Below, one piece after another: positions 9,014 to 17,665 of a stretch of DNA of 50,963 nt; position 1 is the stretch's first letter; every line of letters begins with the position of its first letter. Origin of the DNA: Deltaproteobacteria bacterium. Lineage in GTDB: Bacteria; Desulfobacterota; DSM-4660; Desulfatiglandales; HGW-15. The stretch lies in contig JAGVAP010000140.1 of NCBI GenBank assembly GCA_020060215.1, positions 1 to 50,963 of the forward strand. Direction: 5' to 3'. The position numbers and the translations under genes are program-made. The notes beneath the pieces are model-generated. The model made no database searches. It was not told the DNA's origin and saw only the letters and a program-made list of their open reading frames with translations.

Positions 9014-9776
9014 GTCTTCCTCCCAGGTACGCCTGGATAACCCCTTCATGGTTCGAAACTTCCTTCGGAGTCCCCTCAGCCAGCTTGCGCCCGTGGTTGA
9101 GGACAATGATCCGGTCCGATATTCTCATCACCATCCTCATTTTATGCTCGATGAGACAAATCGTGACGCCGCTCTTCTGCACCTTTTGGATCAGATCGGT
9201 GAGGTGGCCGATCTCTTCCATGTTCACTCCGCCTGTCGGCTCATCCAGTAACAACAGGCAGGGGTCTATGGCCAATGCGATTGCAATGGAGAGCCTTTTT
9301 CTGGCCTCTTCGGTCAACTCTTCCACCCTGGTGTTTTCATGGTGTGCCAACCCGACGAAAGAAAGCACCTCCCTCGCCTCTTCCACGGCGCGGGCCTCCT
9401 TGCGTTTGTATGAAGGCGTTCTCAGGATGGCGCCCAGGACCCCTGCCTTCGCGTGGAGCATTTTCCCGATGATGACGTTGTCAAGGGCGCTGTGCTCTCT
9501 GAACACCGTGGTTTTCTGAAAAGTCCGGGCCATCCCGACCCGGGCAGCCTCGTATGGTTTGCATCCTGTAATATCTCGTCCCTTCACGGACACGGAACCT
9601 GAGGTAGGCATGCAAATCCCGGTCAGGAGATTGAAAAGCGTAGTTTTTCCCGCGCCGTTCGGGCCGATAATGCTCAGGAGTTCACCTGGGAATACCTCAA
9701 AACTCAGATCGTTGACCGCCATCAACCCACCGAATCTCTTTCCAAGCCTTCTCACCTGCATGAGGGCCGTTTTCAT
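9003..9776 (-). CDS. livG: Branched-chain-type ABC transporter ATP-binding protein LivG
   Basis: The 257-residue ABC ATPase contains Walker A GPNGAGKTTLFNLLTG, the LivG hallmark insertion ARVGMARTFQKTTVFREHSA, a degenerate signature LTEEARKRLSIAIALAIDP, Walker B LLLLDEPTGGVNMEEI and the H-loop ICLIEHKMRMVMRISDRI. The normal signature LSGGQQ or LSYGEQR is here EELTEEARKR, which is unusual and could lower ATPase efficiency unless partner LivF compensates. The ATG at 9776 forms an ATGA overlap with the livM stop codon, and AGAGGG lies upstream. It works as a heterodimer with LivF on the cytoplasmic face. Confidence 0.92.
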   Translation of the reverse strand: MKTALMQVRRLGKRFGGLMAVNDLSFEVFPGELLSIIGPNGAGKTTLFNLLTGICMPTSGSVSVKGRDITGCKPYEAARVGMARTFQKTTVFREHSALDNVIIGKMLHAKAGVLGAILRTPSYKRKEARAVEEAREVLSFVGLAHHENTRVEELTEEARKRLSIAIALAIDPCLLLLDEPTGGVNMEEIGHLTDLIQKVQKSGVTICLIEHKMRMVMRISDRIIVLNHGRKLAEGTPKEVSNHEGVIQAYLGGRHAP

Positions 9777-10759
9777 TTCGTCACAGCCCTCTTTCTCGAA
9801 ACATTCCATTTCTTCAATACAAGCCCGAGGCCGCCGGCAATTCCTGAAGGGAGGAACACCAGAAAGGTCAGAAGAACGGCTCCATTGATCATCGACATCA
9901 GGCGGGGGAGCACTTGGAGGCCTTCCGGCAGCGTCAGAAGAACGATCGTTCCAAGGAATGGTCCTGACATGGTGGCCGATCCCCCTATGACCAGATAAGC
10001 CACGGCGTTCATTCCCTGAGTGAAATGCGCCACGTGGGGTGTAATGACGGAGTTGTGGGCCGCATAAAAGCTGCCGGCCGCCCCCGCATAGAGGGTGCTG
10101 ATCACAAAGCTCGTGAGCTTGCAGCGCATCGTATTGATACCAAGAGACTGGGCGAGGGTCTCGTCTTTCGATACCGCAACGAAACCCCTTCCCGCGAGGG
10201 AATTCACAAGCCGGTGCTGGGAAAGGGTGGCCAAGACAAGGAAAAAAAGGATCAGGTAGTACATGGAGAGCTGTGATTGAAACGTCACGCGAACACCGAA
10301 GGGAAGAAGGATTGCAGGGGGCCTCGGGATCCCCATCAGCCCGTTGGCTCCCCCGGTCAACGCCTCCCAATGGACAAGGACCACATGGAGAATGATGGCA
10401 AAGCTCAGAGTGACCAGAACGAAATAGGGGCCCTTCAACCTGAGGGAGGTGTACCCCAAGAGGATCCCTGCCACTCCGGTGATCCCTACGGAGAGTAGAA
10501 AAGCTGGCCAGAAGGCGAGGCCCGCCTTCACGGCCAGCAGGCCCATTGCGTACGCCCCCATTGCAAAAAAAGCCGAGTGGCCAAGCGAAAGCTGGCCGGT
10601 GTACCCGTAGATCAGATTGATGCTCATGGTCATGATGACCCAAATGCAGATGAGGATCATCATGCCCCTCAAGTACTCGCCTACCAGCAGAGGAACCAGA
10701 GCGGCCGCGGCCAGAGAAGCAACCCAGAGAATGCCGTGTTTTGAGACGACTGACTTCAC
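9773..10759 (-). CDS. livM: Branched-chain-type ABC transporter permease LivM
   Basis: The 328-residue polytopic permease contains INLIYGYTGQLSLGHSAFFA, the LivM hallmark, and a C-terminal loop GPFLGTIVLLTLPEGL before the last helices. The start is the GTG at 10759, which overlaps the livH stop as GTGA (10756-10759) with GGAAGG upstream. ATG starts further upstream would run through livH. LivM and LivH form the membrane channel. The end overlaps livG by four bases. Confidence 0.92.
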   Translation of the reverse strand: MKSVVSKHGILWVASLAAAALVPLLVGEYLRGMMILICIWVIMTMSINLIYGYTGQLSLGHSAFFAMGAYAMGLLAVKAGLAFWPAFLLSVGITGVAGILLGYTSLRLKGPYFVLVTLSFAIILHVVLVHWEALTGGANGLMGIPRPPAILLPFGVRVTFQSQLSMYYLILFFLVLATLSQHRLVNSLAGRGFVAVSKDETLAQSLGINTMRCKLTSFVISTLYAGAAGSFYAAHNSVITPHVAHFTQGMNAVAYLVIGGSATMSGPFLGTIVLLTLPEGLQVLPRLMSMINGAVLLTFLVFLPSGIAGGLGLVLKKWNVSRKRAVTK

Positions 10760-11628
10760 GTTCGCCAGACTTCCTTCCCGAACAGCCCCATGGGCCTGAA
10801 TAGAAGGACGAGAATCATGATGCCAAAAATGAAGATTTCGCCGTATGTCGCTGAAAAGTAGCCTGCGACGAGGCTTTCCACGAGGGACATTGCAAAGGCC
10901 CCGACCACCGCCCCAAGGATACTCCCCAACCCCCCGAGGATGACGGCGGCAAAGGCCATCAGAAGCGGACCCGTCCCCATGGTGGGGACCACGTTCGTTG
11001 CCGGACCGATCAGCACCCCCGCCACCCCTGCCAGTGCCGTACCGATCCCAAAGGCAAAGGCCGTCACCTCCTTCACCTTTATACCACAGAGCATGGCCCC
11101 TACCCTGTCTTGCGCCGTGGCCTCCAGCGCCGCCCCAAGGGCTGTCTTCTTGATGAACAGGGGAAGGCCCAACATGATCAAGAGTGTGGCGATCATGATG
11201 ATGAGCCTCTGCATCGGCAAGGCCAGTCCCGCGAAGGTCAGCACCTCCCTGGAGAAAGGCGTGACGAGCCACTTCATCCTGGGTCCGAAGAAGTAAACCG
11301 CGGCTCCCTCCAGGATCATCAGGAGCCCCAGGGCGGCCACGAACAGGTTCACTTCATCATCTCCTTCCATGGGCCGGAAGATAATCCTCTCGACCACGAG
11401 CCCCACAAGACCTAGAGCGATTGTGGCCAGGACGACCGCCAACCAGTAACTCATCGAAAAGGACATGACCACATAGAAGCCGATGTAGGCACCAAGCATG
11501 TACAGATGACCCTGGGCGAAATTGGGCACGCCCAGGATGCCGAGAATCAAGGTGAGACCTGAGGCGAGAAGGGCATAAATACACCCTTGTGACAAGCCAT
11601 TCAGGAGATACTGGGCCAGTTCAGTCAC
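10756..11628 (-). CDS. livH: Branched-chain-type ABC transporter permease LivH
   Basis: The 290-residue permease has the conserved N-terminus QYLLNGLSQGCIYALLASGL and GVPNFAQGHLYMLGAYIGFY, both diagnostic of LivH, and ends VLLFRPMGLFGKEVWRT. I chose the GTG at 11628 (MTELAQYLLNG), preceded by AAAGGGCGG. Another in-frame GTG at 11670 adds a polar leader without a ribosome site. It pairs with LivM and is translationally coupled to it. The 134-base gap to livK contains a strong hairpin that could reduce read-through from the abundant binding protein gene. Confidence 0.9.
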   Translation of the reverse strand: MTELAQYLLNGLSQGCIYALLASGLTLILGILGVPNFAQGHLYMLGAYIGFYVVMSFSMSYWLAVVLATIALGLVGLVVERIIFRPMEGDDEVNLFVAALGLLMILEGAAVYFFGPRMKWLVTPFSREVLTFAGLALPMQRLIIMIATLLIMLGLPLFIKKTALGAALEATAQDRVGAMLCGIKVKEVTAFAFGIGTALAGVAGVLIGPATNVVPTMGTGPLLMAFAAVILGGLGSILGAVVGAFAMSLVESLVAGYFSATYGEIFIFGIMILVLLFRPMGLFGKEVWRT

Positions 11629-11707
11629 ACGCCGCCCTTTGGAATCATAGGGATGTCCAGCCGGCCTCACGGCCAGCGAGTGCCTTCATCGGATCGAAAA
11701 AGGTCTT

Positions 11708-11741
11708 CCCCTCGCCCCACACCTGCAAGAGGGGCGGGGGG
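11708..11741 (-). terminator. GC-rich hairpin between livK and livH, possible partial terminator
   Basis: The plus strand reads CCCCTCGCCCC, a 12-base loop, then GGGGCGGGGGG, pairing for about ten base pairs with one G-U. On the transcribed minus strand it is followed at 11702-11692 by AAGACCTTTTT, a short U-rich run. It sits 22 bases downstream of the livK stop, where partial terminators often lower permease expression relative to the binding protein. Confidence 0.5.
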
Positions 11742-11762
11742 TTTTACAGGGGCCCGAAATAC

Positions 11763-13067
11763 CTACCATCTCAGCAACCCCTTTTGCTTGAATTCGTCAT
11801 ACCTGCCCAGTTCCCTGAGATGGCAGTAGAGCGGCGAATCCTCTGCATTCTTGTAAACCTTCAGCGCATCGGTGGGGATGGTCAGATCACCGACTTTCTT
11901 CACCGAGCCGTCCGGTTGGATCTCTGCGAGGATGTCTTTCCACCCCGTCATCATGCCCTGGGGCAAGACGCCGTCGTAGGCAGTGGTGATCCGCCAGTTC
12001 ATCAGCGTCGCGGCACGGTCCAGGGCAACCCGGATAGCGAGGGAGTCGCTCACTGTCTCCGCAATTTCCATGGCCTTGATAAAGTGAAGGGTCTGGTCCC
12101 AGAGATTGCAGACGAGACCGTGCCACGGCTTGGATCCGTACTTCTTCTTGTACTTCTCCCAGACATAGGGAACCGCCCCTGTGGGGTCATCCTCGGGATG
12201 GTCTACATAATAGGTCGAACCCCAGGTGTCCAGCAGCGAACCGGCAACGTTCTTGGCTCCCACGTTCTTGATGGTCACGTGTGTGAAATTCTCATTGCCC
12301 AGGAATTTTCCTTGAAACCCCACTTCACGGGCATGGATCACCATCAGGGAGTTTGGCTCCTCGTAAGCATTCAAAAAAATGAAATCCGGTTTTTGCGCGT
12401 TGAACTTGGTCATGATACTGTGATAGTCGTTTACGGTCTTCGTGTCCACCACCTCAAACCCGACGCAGGTGCCGCCGAGTTTCTCCATTTCCTTTCTAAA
12501 ATCCTCTCCCCACACCTTGTAAGCATCGCTCACGTCGGCCAGCACAGCGAACTTCTTCCATCCTTTGGCAAAGCAGCCTCTTGCCATGGGTGCGGCCAGG
12601 TAATTGGCTGGCGGCCGTGACTGCAGGAGATAGGGGTTCTCCATCCTGTGCGTTTTGTCCGAAGCGGAAAAACCGTCAAAGGCCACTCTCGTCTCTTTGC
12701 TGATAGGCATGCACGCCCAGGTCTGCGGTGTCCCCACAGGACCGATGATGAAGGGGACTTTGTAAGTCTCCACCATTTTTCTGAAGCCGATGACGCTTTT
12801 TGCGGGATCCGCCTCGTCGTTGTAGTGCTCATATTTCAGATAGTATCTTTCCCCTTTCACCATGATCCCGCCCTCCGGCGGGTTCCACCGGGTATTCACC
12901 TCGTCCAGGGCGAGTTCGATCCCTTTGAGGAAGGACTCGCCGAGAAGGGCAACGGCGCCGGTCGTCGGGCAGATCACCCCGAAGGTGACATACTTCTTTT
13001 GCGCGTGGCCTGTCCCAGGCGACACCAGGACCGACAAGAACAGTGCAAGTGCGAGTTTCCTAAGCAT
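11763..13067 (-). CDS. Branched-chain-type ABC transporter substrate-binding protein (LivK-like, Peripla_BP_6)
   Basis: The 434-residue periplasmic binding protein begins with a Sec signal MLRKLALALFLSVLVSPG, cleaved near GHAQ. It continues with VTFGVICPTTGAVALLGESF, the first beta-alpha unit of the Peripla_BP_6 family, and VIGFRKMVETYKVPFIIGPV. The ATG at 13067 follows AAAGGAG at seven bases. A longer frame to 13181 has no ribosome site. At about 410 mature residues it is longer than the leucine-binding protein, like many anaerobe homologues thought to bind aromatic or other acids. It delivers substrate to LivHMGF, encoded directly downstream. Confidence 0.92.
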   Translation of the reverse strand: MLRKLALALFLSVLVSPGTGHAQKKYVTFGVICPTTGAVALLGESFLKGIELALDEVNTRWNPPEGGIMVKGERYYLKYEHYNDEADPAKSVIGFRKMVETYKVPFIIGPVGTPQTWACMPISKETRVAFDGFSASDKTHRMENPYLLQSRPPANYLAAPMARGCFAKGWKKFAVLADVSDAYKVWGEDFRKEMEKLGGTCVGFEVVDTKTVNDYHSIMTKFNAQKPDFIFLNAYEEPNSLMVIHAREVGFQGKFLGNENFTHVTIKNVGAKNVAGSLLDTWGSTYYVDHPEDDPTGAVPYVWEKYKKKYGSKPWHGLVCNLWDQTLHFIKAMEIAETVSDSLAIRVALDRAATLMNWRITTAYDGVLPQGMMTGWKDILAEIQPDGSVKKVGDLTIPTDALKVYKNAEDSPLYCHLRELGRYDEFKQKGLLRW

Positions 13068-13177
13068 AGTCGTTCTCCTTTCCCGGTTTCTTGTCTGTTG
13101 CGGCAAAGATATCAAACGGTCCCCATTTCGGAATGCATCACCCCCTCTCGTCCCCGTTTCCGCGTTTGTACCATGGA

Positions 13178-14428
13178 TCACCGGTATACCCCGTAGGTTT
13201 TGGTGGTCGCTTCCATGGCCTTCAGATTCTCAGGCCTGGCCTCGTCGGGTATCCCTATGGCCCCGTCCATGATAAACCCGCCGTCTCTCCCGACCACATC
13301 GATCAGCCTCTTGCAGTATTCCCCGACCTGCTCCGGTGTTCCGGTCACCATCAGGGAAGGCGGCACATTTCCTCGAATGCATACCCTTTCGCCCAGGATC
13401 TCCTTGGCCTTGAAGATGTCCGTCCGCTCAAAATGGTAGATCGCCTTACCCGCAGGAATATCCTTGATGATCTCCAGGCGCGAATCGCATCTGCCCTCCC
13501 AGAGGGGGCAGGGGACCAGGTCGTTTCTGATGAACTCCATCATGAGCTCGCGCAGGGTCGGCCAGTAAAAGGTCTTGAATTGATCCAGGGACATAAACCC
13601 GTCCAGGCCTTTGTGCAGAGGCATGAAGATATAAGGGATCCCTGTTTGTCTGGCGTCCGTGATCGTGGACCCTGCCAGGATGGGCAGAACTCTCTCCAAA
13701 GCCTTGGCCAGTTTCTGCGGCTGTCTGTACATGTCCAGCATGATCCCTTTGGTCCCGCGGAAGTTGTCTCCGAAGTAGTCAAAGGGCGCATAGGCGGTGC
13801 CTCCGAACATGTGGGGAAAACCCAGTTCGTTCATCTCCTTGGAGAACTCGCCCGCTTTGGCCGCCCACCTTCGTCCCTCTTCCCCCGCCTTGAGCAGAGC
13901 CTGGAGAGACTCAGCCACTTCGGGAATACCAAAAACCACCGCGCACCTGGGGATCTTCAGGTAGTACTGGGCAGGAAGAAGCGGCAACATCTTCAGGCCC
14001 TCGAGCCCTCCGCATATGCGGGGCAAGTAAGTCCTCAACATGAAATCGGTCGGGTCACTGAGATAGGTGTCGTATTCCTCGGCCTTCATGAGTTCCGCTT
14101 CGACAAACTGATAGGTATGATCCGGGGAGACCCCATGGCCGGGCCACTTCAATTGCCTGAAGCCCAGAATCTCCATGACAGGCCCTAGCCCGAAAAGCCC
14201 GTAGGGGTTCAGATACTGATCAGGTTCGAAATCCAAAATCGTTTTTCTGGCTGCCTCTTTCATTTGGTCGTAATCGTGCATGTACTGCTCGCAGGTTATT
14301 CCGGCGTATTTGGCGGGGAAAAAACTGAAAAAAGGGGCAAAAGGGACCCGATCGGGTTTTTTCAGCTGGACGGCGTCTTCGACTCTCCTGGCTCTTTCTT
14401 TTTTCAGCTCTTCTCTCGTCTTCTTCAT
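13178..14428 (-). CDS. Uroporphyrinogen decarboxylase (URO-D) family corrinoid methyltransferase
   Basis: The 416-residue protein has URO-D family features: an N-terminal KKPDRVPFAPFF, and near the end PAGKAIYHFERTDIFKAKEI, RVCIRGNVPPSLMVTGTPEQ and GGFIMDGAIGIPDEARPENL. This last block is typical of MtaA/CmuA-like methyl transfer members rather than of heme biosynthetic HemE. Its ATG at 14428 overlaps the stop of the corrinoid protein gene as ATGA, with GGAGGT upstream, so the two are made together. The likely role is methyl transfer between a substrate (for example a methoxy compound) or carrier and the corrinoid protein in the cytoplasm. No activating (RACE) protein or second methyltransferase is visible nearby. 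Confidence 0.85.
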   Translation of the reverse strand: MKKTREELKKERARRVEDAVQLKKPDRVPFAPFFSFFPAKYAGITCEQYMHDYDQMKEAARKTILDFEPDQYLNPYGLFGLGPVMEILGFRQLKWPGHGVSPDHTYQFVEAELMKAEEYDTYLSDPTDFMLRTYLPRICGGLEGLKMLPLLPAQYYLKIPRCAVVFGIPEVAESLQALLKAGEEGRRWAAKAGEFSKEMNELGFPHMFGGTAYAPFDYFGDNFRGTKGIMLDMYRQPQKLAKALERVLPILAGSTITDARQTGIPYIFMPLHKGLDGFMSLDQFKTFYWPTLRELMMEFIRNDLVPCPLWEGRCDSRLEIIKDIPAGKAIYHFERTDIFKAKEILGERVCIRGNVPPSLMVTGTPEQVGEYCKRLIDVVGRDGGFIMDGAIGIPDEARPENLKAMEATTKTYGVYR

Positions 14429-15063
14429 TGTCGTTGACCTCCAATCCATTTCATAGCCAGTCTCACCGCATCCATCGCATCCATCCCAAACTCATCGGCG
14501 CCTGTATACTTTCTGATCTCTTCATCTATTTGACCACCGCCGATCATGATCTTGGTGTTTTCTCTCAGCCCGGCTTTTGAAATGGCCTCTACGGTGGATT
14601 TCATGGAATCAAAGGCCAGTGTCAGAAACCCGCTCAAGCCGACGACCGGCGCATGATGCTTTTCCAAGGCGCTGACGAATCTTTCCACCGGAGCGTCAAT
14701 GCCCAGGTCAATCACCTCGAATCCATTGACGTCCAGCATGAAAACCACGATATCCTTGCCGATGTCGTGAATATCCCCCGCAACCGTACCGATGATGACT
14801 TTCCCCAGACGCTTGGTTTCCGTACCGCTCTTCAGCAGGGGTTTCACCATCTCGGAAATCTGCCTCATCATTTCACCTGCCATCATCAGTTCAGGAAGAA
14901 AGTACTCCCCCTTTGCGAACCGCTTCCCCACAATGTCCATGGCCTCTTTGCTCCAATTGAGGACGGTCACTGGATCCTCACCGCTCTCCAGGAGACCTCT
15001 TGCCATCTCCAGTGCTTCCTTCTCTCTCATGTTCGCCATCAGGTCCACGATCTTCGCGGGCAT
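14425..15063 (-). CDS. Corrinoid (B12)-binding methyltransferase protein, MtaC/MtbC type
   Basis: The 212-residue protein has a helical cap domain (LPELMMAGEMMRQISEMVKP) followed by a Rossmann B12-binding domain. The lower-ligand motif D-x-H-x-x-G is present in VAGDIHDIGKDIV, followed by GFEVIDLGIDAP, VGLSGFLTLAFDSMKSTVEA and IMIGGGQID. These are the signatures of cobalamin shuttle proteins. The ATG at 15063 follows GAGGAGG. An upstream extension of the same frame is not translated plausibly. It carries the methyl group on cobalt for the adjacent URO-D-type methyltransferase. Confidence 0.93.
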   Translation of the reverse strand: MPAKIVDLMANMREKEALEMARGLLESGEDPVTVLNWSKEAMDIVGKRFAKGEYFLPELMMAGEMMRQISEMVKPLLKSGTETKRLGKVIIGTVAGDIHDIGKDIVVFMLDVNGFEVIDLGIDAPVERFVSALEKHHAPVVGLSGFLTLAFDSMKSTVEAISKAGLRENTKIMIGGGQIDEEIRKYTGADEFGMDAMDAVRLAMKWIGGQRQ

Positions 15064-15187
15064 AATCCTGTCCTCCTCAAAAGGGTTTGTGTACAGGGAT
15101 TCCGGTGCTCCGGATCCACGGCGGAATCGTCGGCCGCATGACCCTCGAACATCCCCCTTGGATCTGTATGGGCGGCAAGCTTGCTTC

Positions 15188-16333
15188 TTACAGTCTGCCC
15201 AGAATTTCCCGTGCGATGGTGTTCTTCTCGATTTCCTTGGTCGCTTCGTAGATCTCGACGATCTTTGCGTCCCGGTAAAACCGCTCGACATCGTACTCGG
15301 CCATGAAACCATAGCCCCCATGGAGCTGAAGAGCTTCATCCGCCACCCGGACGCCTGTTTGCCCGCCATACCATTTCGCCATGGCGATCATCGCCCGGTC
15401 GATCTTGCCGGAGTCGTAAAGCCACGCGCTCTTGTAATAGAGATGGCGGGCGTTTTCGATCATCGTCGCCATTTCGGCGATCTTCCATTGGATCCCCTGG
15501 AACGAGCCCAGGGGCTGGCCGAAGGCGCGCCTTTTCCTTGCGTACTTCACCGCCTTTTCGAACGATCCTTGAGCGACCCCGACCCCCTGCGCCGCAGCTT
15601 CCACCCTCGCAAAGTTGAAGAGCGACATGATCTGAGGAAATCCCTCCCGATCCCCTCCTATGAGGTTCTCCGCAGGAACCCGCACATCCCTGAAGACCAC
15701 CTCCGCGGTATCCGAGGCTCTGATTCCCAGTTTCCCTGTGATCTTTGTCCGCTCCACCCCGGGTCGATCGGTCTCCACCAAAACGATCCCGTACCGCTCC
15801 GCCTTGGTTTTCCTTTCCGGATCGGTCAGACAATACACGGCCAGGTAATCCGAAATGGTGCCGCTTGTGATAAACATCTTCGATCCATTGATCACGTATT
15901 CGTTCCCCCGCCTCTGCGCGAGGGTGCTTGTCCCGAAGATATCACTTCCGGCATCGGGTTCTGTGATCGCCGTGCCCATGATCGCCTCCCCCCTGGTAAG
16001 GGGGGGAAGGTATCGCTTCTTCTGCTCCGGCGTTCCGTACCATTCGATCAACTTGGACCCGAATGCGGTCAAGAGGATGCAGCCGCACCCCGGATCGACG
16101 CGCCAGAATTCTTCCATTAGCATGCAATGTTCAAGAAGTCCGAACCCTCCTCCGCCGTGCTCCTCCGACAGGTAGGCCCCTATGAACCCCAGTTGGGAGG
16201 CCGTCTTCCAGAGTTCCGTCGGGAAAACCTCCCTCTGGTCACATTCCCTTGCGTACTTCGGAAATTCCGCCTCCGCAAACTCCCGAGCCGCATTTCTGAT
16301 ATCCCTTTGCTCTCGACTCATCTCGAAATTCAA
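15188..16333 (-). CDS. Acyl-CoA dehydrogenase
   Basis: The 381-residue flavoenzyme (FAD, cytoplasm) introduces a double bond into an acyl-CoA and passes electrons to ETF. Domains are in the normal order: N-terminal helices, the beta-domain FAD/substrate segment MGTAITEPDAGSDIFGTSTL and KMFITSGTISDYLAVYC, and C-terminal helices with FGQPLGSFQGIQWKIAEMAT, LQLHGGYGFMAEYDVERFYR and IYEATKEIEKNTIAREIL. The Glu of IYEATKEIE fits the catalytic-base position of many family members. The start is TTG at 16333 (NFEMSREQRD), with GAGGAGG eight bases upstream. The ATG at 16321 is the alternative. It sits between TetR and corrinoid methyl-transfer genes. Confidence 0.93.
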   Translation of the reverse strand: MNFEMSREQRDIRNAAREFAEAEFPKYARECDQREVFPTELWKTASQLGFIGAYLSEEHGGGGFGLLEHCMLMEEFWRVDPGCGCILLTAFGSKLIEWYGTPEQKKRYLPPLTRGEAIMGTAITEPDAGSDIFGTSTLAQRRGNEYVINGSKMFITSGTISDYLAVYCLTDPERKTKAERYGIVLVETDRPGVERTKITGKLGIRASDTAEVVFRDVRVPAENLIGGDREGFPQIMSLFNFARVEAAAQGVGVAQGSFEKAVKYARKRRAFGQPLGSFQGIQWKIAEMATMIENARHLYYKSAWLYDSGKIDRAMIAMAKWYGGQTGVRVADEALQLHGGYGFMAEYDVERFYRDAKIVEIYEATKEIEKNTIAREILGRL

Positions 16334-16603
16334 CCGGCGCCTCCTCAGTTCCCGCCCGAGCGGAAGGATTCCAAGACCCGCGTGCCGGGGCGGATCCCCC
16401 CCCGTCACGTCGGAGGGGGGCAGCCCAAAGCAAGCCGCACCGCTTCAATCACCCAGCTTCTGTGACAGCATCCCGACCGACATCCCCCACAGGTATTCGG
16501 CGCAGCCTGCCGAAACGACCTTCTTCGGGACGGCTCTCCTCCGCGTGCGTGCCCTTTTCGCACACTCCGGGAAAGCCGTGACGCCTTTTCCGCCCTGCTT
16601 GCC

Positions 16604-17197
16604 TCAACCCTTTACCAACCCGTTCATGAAAAGGATACGGAAGTTGCGAATGAAGAGAGCGCCGTCGACCCGATCCCGATTCAGCAGCCACTGGTGCATG
16701 ATGCCGTCCTGGGTGCCGATGAAGATCATGGCGGCCAAATCAGGGTCCAACTCCTTCTTGAACACGCCCTGCTTGATTCCCTGCCGGATGATTCCCCCCA
16801 GGAATTTCCGGTATTCCCTGTAGACGCCCTTCAAGGCCGGCTCGAAGTCCACGTCCGCCTTCAAGTCAGCGTTGAGGGAGCTCAGAAAAGAGATCAGATC
16901 CCGGTTCTCCGCCCCAAAACGGGCGTTAAAAGAGATGATGCGATGCATCTTGTCCAGGGCATTTCCATCACATGTTTGAATGTCCTTGATCAGTTCTTCC
17001 ATGAACCCGACCTTATAGAGATCGATGATTCGGAAGAGCAATTCGCCCTTTGTGCGGAAGTGAGCATAAAGTGCGCCCTTGCTGAGGCCTACTTTCGTCA
17101 TGATTTCATCGATGGAGGTCGCGTGATAGCCTTTTCTTACAAACAGCCAGAGCGCCGAGAGAACAATCCTGCGAACGGTTTCCTCGCTCTTTTTCAT
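16604..17197 (-). CDS. TetR/AcrR family transcriptional regulator
   Basis: The 197-residue regulator has the canonical N-terminal helix-turn-helix: FVRKGYHATSIDEIMTKVGL and SKGALYAHFRTKGELLFRII. A helical ligand-binding domain follows, with LKGVYREYRKFLGGIIRQGI, as in TetR_C families for fatty-acid or acyl-CoA regulators. The ATG at 17197 gives the normal TetR length. It is encoded on the same strand just upstream of the acyl-CoA dehydrogenase operon, so it probably controls that operon and itself. The ligand is unknown, though an acyl-CoA is a reasonable inference from context. Confidence 0.9.
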   Translation of the reverse strand: MKKSEETVRRIVLSALWLFVRKGYHATSIDEIMTKVGLSKGALYAHFRTKGELLFRIIDLYKVGFMEELIKDIQTCDGNALDKMHRIISFNARFGAENRDLISFLSSLNADLKADVDFEPALKGVYREYRKFLGGIIRQGIKQGVFKKELDPDLAAMIFIGTQDGIMHQWLLNRDRVDGALFIRNFRILFMNGLVKG

Positions 17198-17665
17198 ACC
17201 GGGGTCTCTACTCTTGGGTGTTATGAGCGTTGAAGGACTTCAATGCGGCCCTTCCGGGCCTCGGCCTTGAGTTTCTTTGATCCGGCCGCACTGAACACAT
17301 GATCTCGGCAGTATGGTTTGTGGCATGCGGCGGCATTCACGAACGAGTGATGGAATGCGCCTGATTGTTCCGTTTTACAAACGATTCAGGATGAACGCTT
17401 CCCTCGCGTTTTGGTCATGAAACGGCTTCCCGTAAGGGTGCCGGCGGATGGGAAAAGATACCGACCAGATAGAACTTGAATTAATTGGAGGAGAATGTCA
17501 ATGTTTTTGTTGTCTCTGATTGTCGGATAGTTAGCGTGAAATAATTCTCCTTGGCCCCTGCAGGAATAGTATTTAGATACTGTCCGGTCGGTTTTTTTTG
17601 CGCAATCCAGGCGCCCGACGGAGGATGCAGCAAGCTTTGCTCTGTTGGGTAGACTGGTTGGCCAT
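17198..17665. other. Gene-less stretch upstream of tetR and downstream of the adenosine-specific kinase gene
   Basis: I see no supportable gene in these 468 bases. The half next to tetR should hold its promoter. A small inverted repeat CGTTTTACAAACG (17372-17384) is a possible operator half-site but is weak evidence alone. The part near 17481-17560, read on the minus strand, gives a short ENYFTLTIRQSET-like peptide that I associate with dispersed intergenic repeats. A run of eight T at about 17590-17597 has no convincing stem before it. Confidence 0.4.

Noticed and set aside
16445..16603. Short minus-strand peptide KKVVSAGCAEYLWGMSVG before a stop at 16445
   Set aside because: Looks protein-like, but there is no start codon with a ribosome site and it lies in a short gap between tetR and the acyl-CoA dehydrogenase gene.
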